From assembly GCA_964533055.1 (NCBI GenBank), contig CAZHKZ010000016.1, positions 1-22,977 of the forward strand: a DNA stretch of 22,977 bases, in the 5' to 3' direction. This DNA comes from JACROF01 sp964533055 (GTDB lineage: Bacteria; Patescibacteriota; Microgenomatia; Levybacterales; UBA12049). The translations under genes and the position numbers were made by a program. Positions 1 through 7,553 of the stretch are shown here, one piece after another. The notes below the pieces were generated by a model. That model was given only the letters and a program-made list of their open reading frames with translations. It searched no databases and had not been told where the DNA came from. The first letter of the stretch is position 1; each line of letters opens with the position of its first letter.

Positions 1-3000
1 CCAATCCTTGTGTAAGTAGTTGCGTTGATTGTAAGTGCGCCATCACTGGTGAGATCATCGCCATTGAGAGCAAGATCCCCAGTTGTTGTAATATTGCCAG
101 CCACATCTAGCTTCTGCGTTGGAGTTGTTGAGCCTATGCCAAGATTGCCATCATTACTAATGGTTAGTTTTGTTGCAAGACCCGCATCGCCACCTCCTGA
201 GGTTCTGAAATTGAATGCGTTACCATTTAGGATATTAATATCCTGCGCTGTAGATCCTGAGAAAGTGAGGTCTCCGGATGTTGATGCTGTACCTGCGGTG
301 ATAGCTCCACCGTCCTTTGAGAGTGCAAAGATCTGGAATTTAGCAGATGTTGATGCACTTCCACCTACTAAGAGATTGTCTGTTATATTTGCTGGGGCAA
401 GTGCTCCGAGTGCTCTCTGCCAATAACTTGCTCCTGCGGCGAGAGTTGAAAAATCAGTAACACAATTAGACTCTCCATCTCCAGTACAGAACTTAGCAGC
501 TTCAATTGTGTCATCTGATACTGCAGTTTTATATAGAGAGATGCCGCTTGATCCATAAATATCACCAACTACATCAAGTGGGGCACCTGGCAGGATGGTT
601 CCGATGCCGACGTTACCATTGTTTTGGATCACAAATCTTGGCGTACCTGCAGCTGAGGCTGTGAAGATATCTTGGTTGCCGGTCTCATTGAAGAGTGCGA
701 GGGCTTTCCCAGTTACTCTTCCATCCAGGTGGAGAAGGCCTACGGGAGTTATAGTCCCGATACCTACATTTCCACTTCCGTTAATAGCGAGCCTCGTTAG
801 ATTGCCAGCTGTTCTGTCTTCGATTGCAAAAAGATCAGGTGAATCATCCGCTTGTACCCACCATTCTCGATTAGAATTATTGAGACTGATTTGCGCAGCA
901 GAAGCACCACTGTTTATTTTAAAGTCAGGAGCAGTTGTTGAGGTGAGCTCAAGTGTTGCTGTTGTAGTCGTAGTTCCAATACCAACATTTCCTCCATTTG
1001 TTTGAATACCAATCATATTGTTACCCGCGAAATTTTCGATTACTGAGTATGCGCTGCCTGCTGTTGCATTGTATTTCCAAGCTAGAACGAGGTTGTGGGT
1101 GGAATCTTGTCCAATGCGAATATCTCTATTTGCAGCAGCGCCAATACTGATTCCATTGAAAGTGCCTATGTCAGTTCCCATAGCTAGATCAGTGCGGGGA
1201 TTGATGTTATTTAGGCCAAGATTTCCACTCGCATTCATGACAAATCTTGTCGTGCCAGATGATGAAGCAGTCATGATATCTCCAGTACTGAGTTGATTTA
1301 TCTGAAAGATTGCCTGGCCTTGCGAAAGGGAAGTGGTACCCTCAAGATCGAGTTTGGCAACTGGTGCAGTCGTACCCACTCCTACATTTCCATTGAAGTC
1401 TATGCGCATTCTCTCGCCAGACGCTACAGCATCAGCCGTGACTGATCCTCCAGTCGCGTTGAACTGAATGCCGTTCTGATCCATCTTGATGAAGTTATAA
1501 CCAACAGAAGCATTTGTGTTTGCGACTAAAACGTTACCAGTAGCAGCTTCGTTTGCCTTTGCGTTGTACCCTAGAACAGTGCCGCCAGATGAGAAGATGG
1601 TTCCAACATAGGTGTAACTACTTACCTTTAGGTTTCCCTGAATACTTGGACTAAGACCAAGATCAAGTCTTTGCGATGGACTTGTAGAGCCAAGGCCAAC
1701 GTTGCCGTCATTTTTAATGAATAGTCGTGAGGCTAGTCCAGAGTCTCCTTGTCCAGTGGTTGCTGTTCTGATATTGAGAGATCCGCCATTAAGCACATTC
1801 ATTGCTGCAGCTGGATTTGAGCCTGTTGGTACCTGAATCGAGAAGTTAGATGAGATCGTTGCAGTCGGAGTTCCACCGGCATTGTTGATAAAACCAAATT
1901 TAGCACTTGTGGTCGCTGTCGAGCCAAGGAGTAGGTCGTAGGTGCTGATTGAAGGTGATAGGGATGCGCCGTTGAGCTGCCAGTATCCCGCACCACCTGA
2001 TAGTTGTCCAAGCGTTACAAATTCATTGGAGCTTGCCGCATCTCCGCCTATAACTCTTCCTGAGAACTGAGCNNNNNNNNNNNNNNNNNNNNNNNNNNNN
2101 NNNNNNNNNNNNNNNNNNNNNNNNNNNNNNNNNNNNNNNNNNNNNNNNNNNNNNNNNNNNNNNNNNNNNNNNGTTGTGAGAAATCTCATGGCTGCAGCAT
2201 TAACAACGTTAATTAGCAGATCATTGGATGATCTAGTAAGGCTTACTCCGGATGATGATATATAGTAGCCGCCAGTTGACTGAACTACGCCAGAGACATC
2301 GAGCTTCTGTGCTGGGGATGTTAGTCCGACACCTACATTGCCTCCATTTAGAATAGTAAGTCTCTCGGTTGCGCCCGCATCGCCTCCAACCGATGTCGTA
2401 AACCCTAGTGATCCACCGTTGAGGACACCTATTTTGGAAGCGTTTGCACCACCGGTTGGTACCTGAATAGAAAAATTTGAAGAGATACTTGCTGTAGGCG
2501 TGCCGCTACCTATGTTGTTTATGAATGCGAATCTCGCAGCACTTGTTGAGGTTGCACCGAGAAGAAGGTCATCGGTGATATTTGCAGGCGAGAGTGCTCC
2601 GAGATTGCGCTGCCAATAAGAGCTAGAGAGACCAGCTGGATCGATCCATGCAGGGATACCGCCAGAAACGGTGAGAACTCTGCCACTTGCGCCAATATTT
2701 AATGCCGATAGGGTAGTTGTTCCGGATGCATACAATATATCTCCAACAGCGTAGGTGCCAATTCCGGTACCGCCATTTCCAGTCGGGAGTGATCCAGTAA
2801 TATAGCTTGCGCCACCGGCAAGATTGAGTGCGCTAGATGATAGTACACCTGCAGAGCTAAACTGAGCAACTCCTGTGCTATATCCAGATGCAGTGATTGT
2901 TCCGTTATTGGCAAGAAGGAAGCGAGTCGTTGCTCCAGCGGAAGCACTAAGGATTGGGCCAGCTCCCTCCTGAACGAATGTTACAGCATTCTGCGCAGCA

Positions 3001-4778
3001 GATGTTGCAAGTACCGCGAACATGTCATCAAATTCTACTGCGCCAGCAGCGCTAGGGATATTGTTGTTGAGCGTGCTGTTTCGCGCAGGCTTTTGTAGTT
3101 CAATGAGGCCTCTACCATCGGGAGTGATATTGATATTTGAGTTAGAGCCAGATGTGGTCTGTAGATTGAGTACAGTTCCAGAGAGCGTAAATGCTCCGCC
3201 CGTTGCAGAGAATGTCGGAGTAGCAGAGCCCCCAATTGTCAGATTGCCACTTGAATCAAGTGCGAGAACAACGTTATTTGTGCCTGCGCCGCCAGCGGTA
3301 ATTGGGTAGAGCCCCTGCAGTGTTTCGGAGTTGGCTGCAAATGCGACTGTCGCTATCTGCTGACGTGGTGCAAGTTCTGGATCTGATTGAACCGTGATAC
3401 CTAGGTAGAGACTTGAGTTGTCGTTGAATACTGATGCGGGAATAGCGACACTTGATCCAAGGAAGACAGAGAAGATGCCGTCTGTATCGGCAGTAACGTA
3501 CTGAGTTTCTTGCCAAAGGAGAGCTGCGCCTGAAGCGGAGCTATTATTATAAATGGCAAACCTCAGATCTTTTGCTGAGGTGATTGGGTTGTCGCTGCTG
3601 TCTGTAAGTCGTCCCTGAAAGGAAAGTATTCGTGGTGGCGCTGTTGGCGCTGCTGCTAGGATCTTATCTTTCTGAGGATTCTCAACAAATGAGCGATATA
3701 GTCCAAAGCCGATGCCGCCCATAATCAGGATTAAGGCAGCAAAGTGGAAATAATGAACAATAGAGTGTGAGTGATACTTCTTGTACCATGATGGTCGTGA
3801 ATACTTTGCATGGCCAAGAATCCTATGTTGTATTGGAAGTCCTGCAAATCCAGGGTGGGTAGGATGGAGTTGGGATAGGATCCTGACGCTTGACTTGCCG
3901 ATAGGGTTTGCAAAGAGAGACTTTCTAATCGAAGCGGACTCTGTGATTGAGGGGAGTTTGAAAGCTGACAAAACCTTGCTCCCAAGACCTAATCCGGATT
4001 TGGCACTAGAGGAGAAGATCTGCTTGCCAAGTATGATCCAGGATAGATACTGCACCTTTTCCAGGGCTACAGCAGAGACGGCGACGATACTTGCGTCAAA
4101 GGCAAGNNNNNNNNNNNNNNNNNNNNNNNNNNNNNNNNNNNNNNNNNNNNNNNNNNNNNNNNNNNNNNNNNNNNNNNNNNNNNNNNNNNNNNNNNNNNNN
4201 NNNNNNGAGAGTTTGCGGTTGATAGATGCAGGTGAGAGTGTAGCAAGTGAGAGGAAGTCTACATATTCAGAGATCATCCCATCATCAATCTTGCTAACAA
4301 GTTCGGCTGAGACGTCCTCGGCTGTGGTATGGGCGATATTTCTAGCAAACCAATTGATGAACTGCTTAACATCCCCAAGATAGTTCTTTAGAGTTGCATC
4401 TGAAGCAGAGTTACTGCGAAGGAGTATCGCAAACTCTGCGATTCTCCACGTATCGGTAATTGCTTTTACGCCATCAGCGTTGTCAAATATTGTGATGGAA
4501 GTATCTGCTGTCTTGTTCAGGAAGGCCACGAATTTTCTCAATGATGAAACTCTACGCTCAATTGAGCTGGACGAACTAGCACTTGATGACTTCAGCTGCT
4601 GAATATATGAGGAAATAACTTCATTTGTGACTGATGTAGACTTGAGCTCAGTTTTGAAGGTTGATTCGTACCAGCGAGAGAAGAGTCGTGAGTCAGCGAG
4701 GTAGTTTTTAACTGTGGCAAGAGAAGCTGGCTTATCGCCAGATGTTAGATATGCTTGGTATGACTCGAATAAATCCAT
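1..4778 (-). CDS. Giant membrane-anchored fibre protein with tandem recombinase-like core-binding domains (C-terminus outside window)
   Basis: One frame stays open from ATG 4778 to the window edge, and both N gaps keep it if read as 100 bases (about 1,592 codons visible). Residues 1-90 and about 112 to at least 191 both resemble the SAM-like core-binding domain of XerC/XerD recombinases (ATVKNYLADSRLFSRW, ATLKNYLGDVKQFINWF, then SSIERRVSSLRKF). No catalytic R..HxxR..Y domain is visible. A basic stretch precedes one membrane helix at about 343-362, which predicts a cytoplasmic N-terminus and an exported remainder. Next come a domain opening LSFQGRLTD (about 383-495), a GNGGTG...GDILYASG fibre linker, and repeated GNVGIGT-type motifs, eight of them visible. 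Three 111-residue modules start at residues 720, 931 and 1451. I infer a surface fibre or adhesin. A C-terminal chaperone such as peptidase S74 would lie outside the window. No clear Shine-Dalgarno precedes the start. Confidence 0.82.
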   Translation of the reverse strand, partial: MDLFESYQAYLTSGDKPASLATVKNYLADSRLFSRWYESTFKTELKSTSVTNEVISSYIQQLKSSSASSSSSIERRVSSLRKFVAFLNKTADTSITIFDNADGVKAITDTWRIAEFAILLRSNSASDATLKNYLGDVKQFINWFARNIAHTTAEDVSAELVSKIDDGMISEYVDFLSLATLSPASINRKLXXXXXXXXXXXXXXXXXXXXXXXXXXXXXXXXXXLAFDASIVAVSAVALEKVQYLSWIILGKQIFSSSAKSGLGLGSKVLSAFKLPSITESASIRKSLFANPIGKSSVRILSQLHPTHPGFAGLPIQHRILGHAKYSRPSWYKKYHSHSIVHYFHFAALILIMGGIGFGLYRSFVENPQKDKILAAAPTAPPRILSFQGRLTDSSDNPITSAKDLRFAIYNNSSASGAALLWQETQYVTADTDGIFSVFLGSSVAIPASVFNDNSSLYLGITVQSDPELAPRQQIATVAFAANSETLQGLYPITAGGAGTNNVVLALDSSGNLTIGGSATPTFSATGGAFTLSGTVLNLQTTSGSNSNINITPDGRGLIELQKPARNSTLNNNIPSAAGAVEFDDMFAVLATSAAQNAVTFVQEGAGPILSASAGATTRFLLANNGTITASGYSTGVAQFSSAGVLSSSALNLAGGASYITGSLPTGNGGTGIGTYAVGDILYASGTTTLSALNIGASGRVLTVSGGIPAWIDPAGLSSSYWQRNLGALSPANITDDLLLGATSTSAARFAFINNIGSGTPTASISSNFSIQVPTGGANASKIGVLNGGSLGFTTSVGGDAGATERLTILNGGNVGVGLTSPAQKLDVSGVVQSTGGYYISSSGVSLTRSSNDLLINVVNAAAMRFLTXXXXXXXXXXXXXXXXXXXXXXXXXXXXXXXXXXAQFSGRVIGGDAASSNEFVTLGQLSGGAGYWQLNGASLSPSISTYDLLLGSTATTSAKFGFINNAGGTPTATISSNFSIQVPTGSNPAAAMNVLNGGSLNIRTATTGQGDSGLASRLFIKNDGNVGLGSTSPSQRLDLGLSPSIQGNLKVSSYTYVGTIFSSGGTVLGYNAKANEAATGNVLVANTNASVGYNFIKMDQNGIQFNATGGSVTADAVASGERMRIDFNGNVGVGTTAPVAKLDLEGTTSLSQGQAIFQINQLSTGDIMTASSSGTTRFVMNASGNLGLNNINPRTDLAMGTDIGTFNGISIGAAANRDIRIGQDSTHNLVLAWKYNATAGSAYSVIENFAGNNMIGIQTNGGNVGIGTTTTTATLELTSTTAPDFKINSGASAAQISLNNSNREWWVQADDSPDLFAIEDRTAGNLTRLAINGSGNVGIGTITPVGLLHLDGRVTGKALALFNETGNQDIFTASAAGTPRFVIQNNGNVGIGTILPGAPLDVVGDIYGSSGISLYKTAVSDDTIEAAKFCTGDGESNCVTDFSTLAAGASYWQRALGALAPANITDNLLVGGSASTSAKFQIFALSKDGGAITAGTASTSGDLTFSGSTAQDINILNGNAFNFRTSGGGDAGLATKLTISNDGNLGIGSTTPTQKLDVAGNITTTGDLALNGDDLTSDGALTINATTYTRI
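96..428 (-). repeat. Fibre module 3 (111 residues)
   Basis: Module opens SYWQRALGALAPANITDNLL and ends at KLDVAG, exactly 333 bases. Its middle third differs from modules 1 and 2, while its first 30 and last 30 residues match them well. Confidence 0.8.
1656..1988 (-). repeat. Fibre module 2 (111 residues)
   Basis: Module opens GYWQLNGASLSPSISTYDLL and ends at RLDLG, exactly 333 bases. It is closest to module 1, sharing TISSNFSIQVPTG in register. Confidence 0.85.
2073..2172. other. Assembly gap (100 N) inside the giant gene
   Basis: Run of exactly 100 N between fibre modules 1 and 2. The reading frame on both sides agrees if the gap is truly 100 bases. Its position within a repetitive coding region suggests an assembly break caused by repeats. 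Confidence 0.95.
2289..2621 (-). repeat. Fibre module 1 (111 residues)
   Basis: Module opens SYWQRNLGALSPANITDDLL and ends at KLDVSG, exactly 333 bases. It shares the TSA.F.F, ISSNFSIQVPTG, VLNGGSL and GNVG motifs with module 2. Confidence 0.85.
4107..4206. other. Assembly gap (100 N) inside the giant gene
   Basis: Run of exactly 100 N that truncates the second core-binding-like domain just after SINRKLS. Frame is preserved if the length is right. A third such domain could be hidden if the true gap is larger. Confidence 0.95.
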
Positions 4779-4873
4779 ATTTATTTCGAGGCGTGACGTG
4801 CTTCATTCGTATCATCTGAGTGAACCTGGTTAGTTGTTTTTAATATAGGTATATATAGCGACCTTGCTTGTAA

Positions 4874-4955
4874 TACCTCGGTAATCCATTAGCCTGCTTT
4901 CTACTGGAGTACATTTCATTCTTTTACACTTCTACATTTGATACCCTGGTAAACC
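4874..4955. promoter_or_regulatory. Paired operator-like repeats upstream of the giant gene
   Basis: TACCTCGGTAATCC (4874-4887) and TACCCTGGTAAACC (4942-4955) match at 11 of 14 positions, and each has a TACC/GGTA dyad at its core. A third, weaker relative AACCTGGTT lies at 4823-4831. Repeated dyads upstream of a gene suggest a regulator binding site. The regulator is unknown. Confidence 0.4.
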
Positions 4956-5011
4956 GTCTTATAACATCCGCATTCAGCGTCTAAGATATCGTCAGTCCCA
5001 TAGGTCTGGTG

Positions 5012-5025
5012 CTAATCTTGATTAG
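5012..5025. repeat. Inverted repeat CTAATC-TT-GATTAG
   Basis: Perfect 6-base arms with a 2-base centre, in the leader or promoter region of the giant gene. It could be an operator. There is no flanking U-tract to support a terminator. Confidence 0.4.
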
Positions 5026-5313
5026 GCGAGAAGAGTAAATGTGCTACCTGAGCGAAAAAAAAGACTTAGCTTGGGATTATATGAATTATATCGATTATCC
5101 CTCTAAATCTTTTCTCTGTATCCAGGTTATAAATAAGCGTGAAATGTGTCAATATCCTAGAGTAAGTGGTGGTATGCATACTTTGATATATTTTGTTAGT
5201 GATACTTAAATACGAAAATAATAATCGATTTTTGTGAAAAGAAGCTTTTTATATTGAAAAGTTAATACGTTACATTTATTTTTATTTACAATCGTTATTG
5301 GCTAGCTGTATCC

Positions 5314-5335
5314 ATTGATATATAAATATATCAAT
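5314..5335. repeat. AT-rich palindrome of 22 bases
   Basis: Arms ATTGATATAT and ATATATCAAT are perfect reverse complements around a central AA. Its composition makes chance occurrence possible. Its position suggests either a regulator site or transcription end signals for the gene ending nearby. Confidence 0.4.
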
Positions 5336-5375
5336 AGGTATCTCCATCGTCAGAATGGGAGAATGATCTAGTTAG

Positions 5376-6494
5376 TTAGTGTCTATCGGCGTTATGCCTA
5401 ATTCCCGATAGATATATGAGTGGAGTAATGTAAGAAAATAAACTCTTACAATTCAAAATAGGCACTGCTGTGTTATCGGCGCTNNNNNNNNNNNNNNNNN
5501 NNNNNNNNNNNNNNNNNNNNNNNNNNNNNNNNNNNNNNNNNNNNNNNNNNNNNNNNNNNNNNNNNNNNNNNNNNNNNNNNNNNTAGTATCCCATGAACCA
5601 TGCATGGTGAAGCTTTTTGCTTCTTGGGTTGAAGAATATGAATACTCTGCTGTCGTATATGCTGGTAAAGGCATCAGGCCAAATCTTGAGTATCAGATAG
5701 ATAATCAATGGTATTAGTGGGAAGAGTAGGAGGAGTGGTCCAAGGCCTAGGTTGCTAAAGGTGTCGCGAATCCACTTGACGATATCGTTGATGAGGTTAA
5801 GGAGCATTTGCCACCATGATATTGCAGTTAGCGTCACTGTCTTGGAAGGTGCCTCTGAGTTCTGCCCATTATAGACGGCAGTGGCGAAGAGTTGATATGT
5901 GCCAGCCTTCATGTTCTTTATGGTTACTTGATAATAGCCAGCTGCATCAGATGTAACGTCATAGGATTCTCCATTGCTGAGATGGATTGTGACCTTGGAA
6001 AATGGCATTGTGTACCCAAAGATTACCGCTGACCCACCTGCTTGGATCTGAGACCTTTGTAGGCCTATTGTAGGGGGTAGGAAGATATCTTTTTTTGTCA
6101 CATTGCCAGTTACGGGAGGAATGGTAAAGCATGCCTCTGAGTCGCCAATATTTTTGAAATCGAGATGTTGCAGGCAGAAGTTCGTAAATGATTTGCTGAC
6201 GAGGATATCCGTGAGTGACCAGAAGCCATTGGCGTCAGCTGTTGTTGATCTATAGAAAGTACCATTTGAGGTCATGACAATAGAGGCAAACGGAGATGCA
6301 AAGCCCGATAGGTTTAGGAAGTATTCTCCCACATGCGCCTGTACTCCGATACCCGCAGGCGTTTTCTTTACAATGGCGGCTTCGGCGCCTTGTGGGGGTA
6401 ATAAAAAGCAAAAAGTAGTCAGTATAAAGCTGAGGATTAATACACGTAGTACTTTATGCCTAATTCTTAATATTTGGGCCTGGCAGATCTTCAT
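5376..6494 (-). CDS. Secreted/membrane protein with two Ig-like domains and a C-terminal membrane helix (interrupted by a gap)
   Basis: ATG 6494 is preferred over the upstream TTG at 6530 because it directly opens a signal peptide (residues 1-39, ending PPQGAEA). Two related beta-sandwich segments follow at about 60-97 and 156-193. They share the pattern SGFASPFASIVMTSNG / FGYTMPFSKVTIHLSNG, then an acidic-Gly-aromatic turn (ADANGFWSL / SDAAGYYQV). This looks like a duplicated carboxypeptidase-regulatory or Ig-like fold. A strong membrane helix lies at about 250-271, followed by a short basic tail. The 100-N gap begins after residue 303. The stop at 5376 assumes a true gap length of 100. In another frame the gene would end near 5453. 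It sits downstream of two DUF916-like modules, so it is likely a cell-envelope component. Exact function unknown. Confidence 0.65.
   Translation of the reverse strand: MKICQAQILRIRHKVLRVLILSFILTTFCFLLPPQGAEAAIVKKTPAGIGVQAHVGEYFLNLSGFASPFASIVMTSNGTFYRSTTADANGFWSLTDILVSKSFTNFCLQHLDFKNIGDSEACFTIPPVTGNVTKKDIFLPPTIGLQRSQIQAGGSAVIFGYTMPFSKVTIHLSNGESYDVTSDAAGYYQVTIKNMKAGTYQLFATAVYNGQNSEAPSKTVTLTAISWWQMLLNLINDIVKWIRDTFSNLGLGPLLLLFPLIPLIIYLILKIWPDAFTSIYDSRVFIFFNPRSKKLHHAWFMGYXXXXXXXXXXXXXXXXXXXXXXXXXXXXXXXXXXSADNTAVPILNCKSLFSYITPLIYLSGIRHNADRH
5382..5412. repeat. Inverted repeat (8-base arms) at the 3' end of the Ig-like membrane protein gene
   Basis: TCTATCGG at 5382-5389 pairs perfectly with CCGATAGA at 5405-5412 across a 15-base loop. 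It overlaps the predicted C-terminal codons of the 5376-6494 gene. If that gene really ends at the alternative stop near 5453, this would be a downstream hairpin. No U-tract follows on either strand. Confidence 0.4.
5484..5583. other. Assembly gap (100 N) in the Ig-like membrane protein gene
   Basis: Run of exactly 100 N following a membrane helix and the residues HHAWFMGY. The C-terminal reading frame beyond it cannot be verified. Confidence 0.95.
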
Positions 6495-6550
6495 ATATCT
6501 AGTATCCAATATCAACTTAGCCAATGGCAAATAGCAAATGAACTAGACGC

Positions 6551-7549
6551 TTAGGCCTGCGGTGGAGGAGGAGACTGATGCTTGTTCTTCTTCATGTAGA
6601 TATAGCCAAGTACAGCAGCGATGATTAGGACAATGATGGCAACTGCAACTTTCCATGGGAAAACCCAGAAAGCGATGGTGGCCATGAGTGGAAGGTTGCT
6701 AGCTCGACCATAGGTAGCTGTAAATGTTGCGGTATATCGACCAACCATCCAGTGCTTGCCTACTGCAGTCTCATAGACTCTGCTAATTCCACCAGGAAAG
6801 ATGTTGCCCTCTGGAATATCCTTACTTGCAATTACTTTACCAAAAATATCTTTCACTGAGAACTTTCCTTGTGGACGAATATGGGTATCGCCATTGTTGG
6901 TAACCTCAGCGCTAAGTGCAACTGGACCATATTCGGAGAATCCTGGAGAGTCAAAATTCTTTATAAGCGCTGCTTCCTTTACAGTTCCAGCTACATCAAA
7001 GTAGACGAGAGTTGCAACTTGCTGACTCACAGCAGCTCCAGTATGGGTTGCTTGATTAACCTGTCTTGGCTTGTAGACGATGGCAGCATAATGTCCACCT
7101 GGGCCAGCATCTTGTGGAACTTGTGCGTAGTAGCGGAGGTCAGCTCGACCTTTTGCTTTAACAGTGAGGGTAGGGTTGTCGATGCCGATCCAGCTACTCG
7201 CTGAGTATTTATTGTTCGCTATAGTACCACCTGGAAGAATCTCAGGGGTTCCTACATTATTGGTAACAATCATGTCGTAAACATAGACATCAAAGCTAAT
7301 ATCTCCAGCAGTATCATTAATAAGACTTAGCTTTCCTTCTGTTCGTTGACCTGGCTTAAGGTTGAGTGGGAGAGTTGGCGGGCTAATAGTTATGCTCCTG
7401 CCACCCGTATTCTCAGATTGGGCAAATACAGACGAGAGACCAGGCATTGAGCCAGATGCTGTGATAACTGTGATTGCTAGTGCACTAAGGACAGCCGTGT
7501 TTGCTACTTTTCTCTTGAATGATGTTGGTTGGGCAGTTGTGAATTTCAT
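6551..7549 (-). CDS. DUF916-like surface protein with C-terminal membrane anchor
   Basis: 332 residues. A signal peptide runs to about residue 44 (VFAQ). Then comes a beta-sandwich domain with DUF916 hallmarks: ITISPPTLPLNLKPGQ, a Val/Leu-Asn-Asp strand (LSLINDTAGDISFDV), a Trp-containing segment (SASSWIGID) and the GPGGHYAAIVY loop. A second beta domain follows (EVTNNGDTHIRPQGKFSV), then a membrane helix at about 297-318 and a basic, Pro-rich tail (KKNKHQSPPPPQA). In Firmicutes, DUF916 proteins anchor WxL proteins to the cell surface. Here the preceding gene (7554-9005), only 4 bases upstream, ends in a WxL-like manner, so I infer the two are partners. No cell-wall sorting signal is visible; the helix itself would be the anchor. 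Confidence 0.78.
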   Translation of the reverse strand: MKFTTAQPTSFKRKVANTAVLSALAITVITASGSMPGLSSVFAQSENTGGRSITISPPTLPLNLKPGQRTEGKLSLINDTAGDISFDVYVYDMIVTNNVGTPEILPGGTIANNKYSASSWIGIDNPTLTVKAKGRADLRYYAQVPQDAGPGGHYAAIVYKPRQVNQATHTGAAVSQQVATLVYFDVAGTVKEAALIKNFDSPGFSEYGPVALSAEVTNNGDTHIRPQGKFSVKDIFGKVIASKDIPEGNIFPGGISRVYETAVGKHWMVGRYTATFTATYGRASNLPLMATIAFWVFPWKVAVAIIVLIIAAVLGYIYMKKNKHQSPPPPQA

Positions 7550-7553
7550 ATCT

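Larger units (their letters stand above)
4779..5375. other. AT-rich intergenic region upstream of the giant gene
   Basis: About 600 bases with no convincing ORF, tRNA or recognisable riboswitch on either strand. It lies downstream of the 5376 gene and upstream of the giant gene, so it probably carries the latter's promoter and leader. It holds several inverted repeats and a repeated 14-base element, listed separately. Confidence 0.7.

Noticed and set aside
595..1296. Plus-strand ORFs rich in Pro, Ala and Val
   Set aside because: Antisense shadows of the Gly/Thr/Ser-rich fibre repeats.
3781..4383. Plus-strand ORF of 200 codons crossing a gap
   Set aside because: It is antisense to the giant gene, whose minus-strand frame has clear domains, and a third of it is supported only by N.
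3780..4778. Site-specific recombinase gene or integrated element
   Set aside because: Core-binding-like domains only; no catalytic Arg/His/Tyr domain, attachment repeats or other mobile genes are visible.
5453..5674. Minus-strand 73-codon ORF across the gap
   Set aside because: An alternative frame of the Ig-like membrane protein gene, with half its codons in N. It matters only as a possible alternative stop.
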